NCBI GenBank assembly: GCA_902491515.1
Contig: CABUIC010000024.1
Span: 1-41,805 of the forward strand
DNA length: 41,805 nt
From: an uncultured Porphyromonadaceae bacterium
Lineage (GTDB): Bacteria > Bacteroidota > Bacteroidia > Bacteroidales > Muribaculaceae
Direction: 5' to 3'
Part shown: positions 38,717 through 41,805 of the stretch, piece by piece
Layout: each line of letters starts with the position of its first letter
Position numbering within the stretch: position 1 is the first letter of the stretch
Translations under genes and position numbers: made by a program
Notes under the pieces: model-generated
What the model was told of the DNA's origin: nothing
What the model saw: only the letters and a program-made list of their open reading frames with translations
Databases searched by the model: none

Positions 38717-40585
38717 ATGGCAAATATACTCAGCATCGAGAACCTGACTAAGAGCTACGGCGACCGTATCCTCTTCAGCGACCTCACCCTCGGAGTCGAC
38801 GAGGGCGAGAAAATCGGCATCGTCGCCAAGAACGGCACGGGTAAGAGCACACTTCTGAGAATCCTCGCCGGGCATGAAGCACCGGACTCCGGAACCGTGA
38901 CAATCTCACGCGGAATACGCGTCGGCTACCTCGAGCAGCTCCCCGACTTCCGCCCGGGCGCCTCTGTCATCGAAGCCGCCCTCGACGGCGAAGGCACACT
39001 CGCCGAAACCGTCCGGGAGTACATCGCCGCTATCGGTTCCACGGACGCCGCCCGTCAGGCCGCGGCATCCCAGCACATGGACGCCCTCCACGCCTGGGAC
39101 TACGAGGACCGCCTCCGCCAGCTCCTCACACGCCTCGGCCTCTCCGACTTCACAGCCCCCGTCGATAAGCTCTCCGGAGGTCAGCGCAAGCGACTCGCGC
39201 TCGCGCGTGTAGTCATGCAGGAGCCCGACCTCATTATCCTCGACGAGCCAACCAACCACCTCGACATCCCCGTAATCGAATGGCTCGAGGCATATCTCCG
39301 CCGCTCCCGAGCCACTCTCCTGATGGTCACTCACGACCGCTATTTCCTCGACCGCGTCTGCAACCGCATCATCGAGCTCGACAACCGCACCGTCTACTCC
39401 TACGACGGCAACTACGACTATTTCCTCCGCCGTCGCGCCGAGCGCATCGAGGCGATGTCCGCCGAACTCGCAAGAGTCCGCAACACCCTCCGTCGCGAAC
39501 AGGAATGGATGAGCCGCCAGCCTCAGGCCCGCGCCGGAAAGGCCAAGTTCCGCATCGACTCTTTCTACGACCTCAAGGAGCGCTCCCGCGTGCGCCTCGA
39601 CGAGAAAAATGTCTCCCTCGAAGGCGCGACGGCTTCCTACATCGGCTCAAAAATCTTCGAGGCTAAGGATGTCTCGAAAAAATTCGGACAAAAGGTAATC
39701 CTCGACGGCTTCACCTACACTTTCGCACGAGGCGAACACGTCGGCCTCATAGGTCCCAACGGCGTCGGAAAAAGTACTTTCATCAAGATGCTCCAGGGGC
39801 TTGTCCCGCAGGACTCCGGCGAGTGGAACGTAGGCGAGACCGTCCGCTTCGGATACTACAGTCAGGACGGCATAGCTTTCGACATGAACAAAAAGGTTGT
39901 CGACGCCGTTACTGAGATTGCCGAAGACATTTTCCTCGGAACAGGCGAGCGCATCGCCCCCATGCAGTACCTCCAGCGCTTCCTCTTCTCTCCCGCCGAC
40001 CAGCAGAAGTATATCCACACCCTCAGCGGAGGCGAGCGCTGCCGTCTTCACCTCGCTACGGTCCTCATGCGGCGCCCCAACTTCCTCATACTCGACGAGC
40101 CAACCAACGACCTCGACATAATGACCCTCGGAATCCTCGAGGAATACCTCGCATCATTCAAGGGTTGCGTGATAGTCATCAGCCACGACCGCTTTTTCCT
40201 CGACACCATCGCCGACCACCTTTTCGTAATGGAGGGCAACGGCGTTATCAAGGACTTCCCCGGCACCTATTCCGAATACCGCGAGTGGGCCGACGAGCGC
40301 GACCGCCAGCTCGCGGCGCAGAATTCACGGGACGCCGCAGACTCCCGGAAGCCACAGAAATTCCAGGCTCCGCGTCCGGCAAAGATGAGCTTCAGGGAGC
40401 GCAAGGAATTCGAGGAGCTGACCGCACGGCTCGAGGCTCTGAATCAGGAGAAAGCCGAACTCGAAGAATACTTCAATGCCGGAGGCGGCGACGACATCGT
40501 CGAGCGAAGCGCGCGTTTCGAACAACTCAAGGACGAACTCGACACCGCAGAGATGCGGTGGCTCGAGCTCTCTGAAAAACAATAA
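38717..40585 (+). CDS. uup: ABC-F ATPase, Uup type
   Basis: A 622-residue soluble protein with two ATP-binding cassettes and no membrane domain, of the ABC-F family that acts on ribosomes. Cassette 1: A-K-N-G-T-G-K-S-T at 37-45, L-S-G-G-Q-R-K-R signature, L-D-E-P-T-N-H-L-D. Cassette 2: G-P-N-G-V-G-K-S-T at 346-354, L-S-G-G-E-R-C-R, L-D-E-P-T-N-D-L-D. The linker region between them and a C-terminal coiled coil (about 560-622), rich in E/L/K, match Uup rather than EttA. It is not obviously a resistance factor. The GNAT and tadA genes follow closely. Confidence 0.92.
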   Translation: MANILSIENLTKSYGDRILFSDLTLGVDEGEKIGIVAKNGTGKSTLLRILAGHEAPDSGTVTISRGIRVGYLEQLPDFRPGASVIEAALDGEGTLAETVREYIAAIGSTDAARQAAASQHMDALHAWDYEDRLRQLLTRLGLSDFTAPVDKLSGGQRKRLALARVVMQEPDLIILDEPTNHLDIPVIEWLEAYLRRSRATLLMVTHDRYFLDRVCNRIIELDNRTVYSYDGNYDYFLRRRAERIEAMSAELARVRNTLRREQEWMSRQPQARAGKAKFRIDSFYDLKERSRVRLDEKNVSLEGATASYIGSKIFEAKDVSKKFGQKVILDGFTYTFARGEHVGLIGPNGVGKSTFIKMLQGLVPQDSGEWNVGETVRFGYYSQDGIAFDMNKKVVDAVTEIAEDIFLGTGERIAPMQYLQRFLFSPADQQKYIHTLSGGERCRLHLATVLMRRPNFLILDEPTNDLDIMTLGILEEYLASFKGCVIVISHDRFFLDTIADHLFVMEGNGVIKDFPGTYSEYREWADERDRQLAAQNSRDAADSRKPQKFQAPRPAKMSFRERKEFEELTARLEALNQEKAELEEYFNAGGGDDIVERSARFEQLKDELDTAEMRWLELSEKQ

Positions 40586-40604
40586 ATACTCCCCTCAGAC
40601 TACT

Positions 40605-41090
40605 ATGAAAGGTCTCAAAATCGAACGAATCCTCAGTCTTGAACAGCTCCTGCGCTGGCGCGCCGAAGTGTTCAGGGACATAACGGGCAAGGCCCCGGAC
40701 GCCGACATGCTCAAGGCCACGGCGCGATACTACGACTTCCACAACGCCGACGGCACACACGTCGCCGTCGAGGCCCAGCTCCCCGGCCCCGACGGCACTC
40801 TACAGCCCATCGGCTGCGGCGGTGTATGCTTCCACGAGGAACTGCCATCCGTCGAGAACCCAAACGGCCGCTGCGCGCGCATTGTCAACCTCTACGTCCG
40901 CGAGCCCCATCGCCGGAGCGGCGTCGGTGCCGACATACTCCGTGCCCTCGTCGACCTCGCACGCTTCCGCGGATGCCACCGCATAGCTCTCGATTCCAGC
41001 CCCGAGGCCATGAAATTCTGCCAGGCACTCGGTTTCCACGAAGCTCCGCAGAACCTTCTCTACTCCGAAAGCGTGCCGGAGAAAAAGTAG
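40605..41090 (+). CDS. GNAT N-acetyltransferase
   Basis: A 162-residue acetyl-CoA-dependent acetyltransferase. The acetyl-CoA loop R103-R-S-G-V-G108 and the preceding strand I-V-N-L-Y-V-R fit the GNAT fold; the C-terminal strand F-C-Q-A-L-G-F-H-E is also typical. The acceptor is unknown. I chose the ATG at 40605; the frame runs further upstream inside uup with no resemblance. It lies 19 bases after uup and its stop abuts the tadA start, so it shares a transcript with both. Confidence 0.88.
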   Translation: MKGLKIERILSLEQLLRWRAEVFRDITGKAPDADMLKATARYYDFHNADGTHVAVEAQLPGPDGTLQPIGCGGVCFHEELPSVENPNGRCARIVNLYVREPHRRSGVGADILRALVDLARFRGCHRIALDSSPEAMKFCQALGFHEAPQNLLYSESVPEKK

Positions 41091-41534
41091 ATGACCGACG
41101 AATATTATATGAATCAGGCCCTCGCCGAGGCCCGCATCGCCCTCGAGGCCGGAGAAGTTCCGATTGGGGCCGTCGTCGTAGCCGACTCGACAGGCCGGAT
41201 TCTCGGACGCGGCCACAACATGACCGAAGCCCTGCGCGACGTCACGGCCCACGCCGAGATGCTCGCCATAACCGCCGCCCAGACAGCCCTCGGAGGAAAA
41301 TATCTCCGGGGCTGCACCCTCTACGTCACGGTAGAACCATGCACAATGTGTGCCGGAGCCATCGGATGGAGCCAGATCAGCCGCGTGGTCTACGCCGCAC
41401 CCGACGAAAAACGCGGCTATCTCTCGGTCTGCGGCGCAAGGTCGCCCTTCCACCCCAAGACCCGCGTCGACTCCGGAATCCTCGAAGACCAGGCCCGCGA
41501 GCTTATGCAGGGATTCTTTCGTCTACTGCGGTGA
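41091..41534 (+). CDS. tadA: tRNA adenosine-34 deaminase
   Basis: A 147-residue TadA that converts wobble A34 to inosine in tRNA-Arg(ACG). The zinc site is H54-A-E56 (E is the proton shuttle) with P83-C84-x2-C87. An R-V-V-Y-A-A-P-D-E-K-R segment follows. Its ATG is the base after the GNAT stop. No good terminator is visible after it; the next 170 bases hold a dispersed repeat and the tRNA promoter. Confidence 0.96.
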   Translation: MTDEYYMNQALAEARIALEAGEVPIGAVVVADSTGRILGRGHNMTEALRDVTAHAEMLAITAAQTALGGKYLRGCTLYVTVEPCTMCAGAIGWSQISRVVYAAPDEKRGYLSVCGARSPFHPKTRVDSGILEDQARELMQGFFRLLR

Positions 41535-41592
41535 GCCACACAGCCTCATGACGCCACACCGATACTCTAAGGTTGTTGTAAATCCTTGCAAT

Positions 41593-41622
41593 GTAGGGAC
41601 GCACGGCTCTAAATTCTAAATT
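41593..41622. repeat. Dispersed intergenic repeat fragment, copy 2
   Basis: The stretch holds AGGGACGCAC (41595-41604), which is the reverse complement of 90-99, directly followed by TCTAAATTCTAAATT (41608-41622), nearly the same as 19191-19205. From memory, similar strings occur in many intergenic regions of Bacteroidales. It may be a decayed palindromic or MITE-like element. Confidence 0.5.
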
Positions 41623-41676
41623 ATCAAGCTCTTCCCTCGTATACCCGCATTTTTTTCTAAAAAAATTGCCCGAAAA

Positions 41677-41708
41677 TTTGGTCATCCCGAAAAAAGTCAC
41701 TAACTTTG
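41677..41708 (+). promoter_or_regulatory. Consensus promoter of tRNA-Gly
   Basis: TTTG (41677-41680), 20 bases, then TAACTTTG (41701-41708). The mature tRNA begins 23 bases later. Confidence 0.85.
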
Positions 41709-41731
41709 CATCGCAAAACCGAAAAGGACAT

Positions 41732-41804
41732 GCGAAAATAGCTCAGTTGGTAGAGCACAACCTTGCCAAGGTTGGGGTCGCGGGTTCGAGTCCCGTTTTT
41801 CGCT
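41732..41804 (+). tRNA. tRNA-Gly (anticodon GCC)
   Basis: All four arms fold. The acceptor GCGAAAA pairs with TTTTCGC (41797-41803). The D-arm is GCTC/GAGC. The anticodon arm CAACC/GGTTG encloses TTGCCAA, giving anticodon GCC. The T-arm GCGGG/CCCGT has loop TTCGAGT. The discriminator base is T, as expected for glycine tRNA. Whether CCA is encoded cannot be seen, because the window ends one base later with C. Confidence 0.97.
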
Positions 41805-41805
41805 C

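Noticed and set aside
1..41805. CRISPR array, prophage or complete insertion sequence
   Set aside because: No regularly spaced repeats, integrase, transposase, or phage structural genes were seen.

Overview
The window looks like the chromosome of a GC-rich member of the Bacteroidales, most likely Muribaculaceae or a close relative. Three things point there. Bacteroidota-type promoters (TTTG, about 19-20 nt, TAnnTTTG) recur in front of genes on both strands. Shine-Dalgarno sequences are weak. Several lineage-typical families are present: DUF5606, DUF4827, DUF4954, an OstA-like protein, an M49 peptidase with HECLGH, class II ribonucleotide reductase and a Por/T9SS-like C-terminus. The genus is inference. 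I see no phage, plasmid, CRISPR array, insertion sequence or rRNA, so this is mostly core chromosome.

Layout. 1-238 is the left margin, with small repeats and a hairpin. 239-4391 (minus) carries an OstA/LptA-like protein, a SurA-like parvulin, SmpB and a Yip1-like membrane protein. 4502-8692 (plus) carries a DUF5606 protein, flavodoxin, an NrnA-like DHH phosphoesterase, a DUF4827 lipoprotein and a GlmM-like phosphohexomutase. 8743-32799 (minus) is a long run in several transcription units: a DUF4405-like cytochrome, an AraC regulator, an odd RecA-like protein, a PepSY-like protein, a two-helix K+ channel, an AI-2E family protein, FolC, a secreted protein, RecX, PrmC, Obg, a four-gene unit (TM2 protein plus three legionaminic/sialic-type genes), DPP III, an RlmI-type methyltransferase, RseP, Dxr, a polytopic membrane protein, HU and DUF4954. 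32985-41805 (plus) holds NrdJ, an FHA/kinase/NTF2-like trio, an Uup-type ABC-F ATPase, a GNAT, TadA and tRNA-Gly(GCC), which reaches the right edge.

How the genes fit together. Envelope biogenesis is a recurring theme: LptA-like and SurA-like proteins, RseP, Dxr for isoprenoids, GlmM for amino sugars, and CMP-nonulosonate synthesis. Translation and tRNA functions form a second theme: SmpB, PrmC, Obg, RlmI, Uup, TadA, tRNA-Gly. The least explained parts are four. First is the FHA + transmembrane kinase with an outer MORN-like end + secreted NTF2-like protein module (35588-38671). Second is the truncated nonulosonate operon headed by a TM2/GYF protein. Third is a candidate structured small RNA (about 22690-22788). 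Fourth is a RecA-like protein whose P-loop is not recognisable. Reads of families and folds are from memory and sequence inspection only; no database search was possible.
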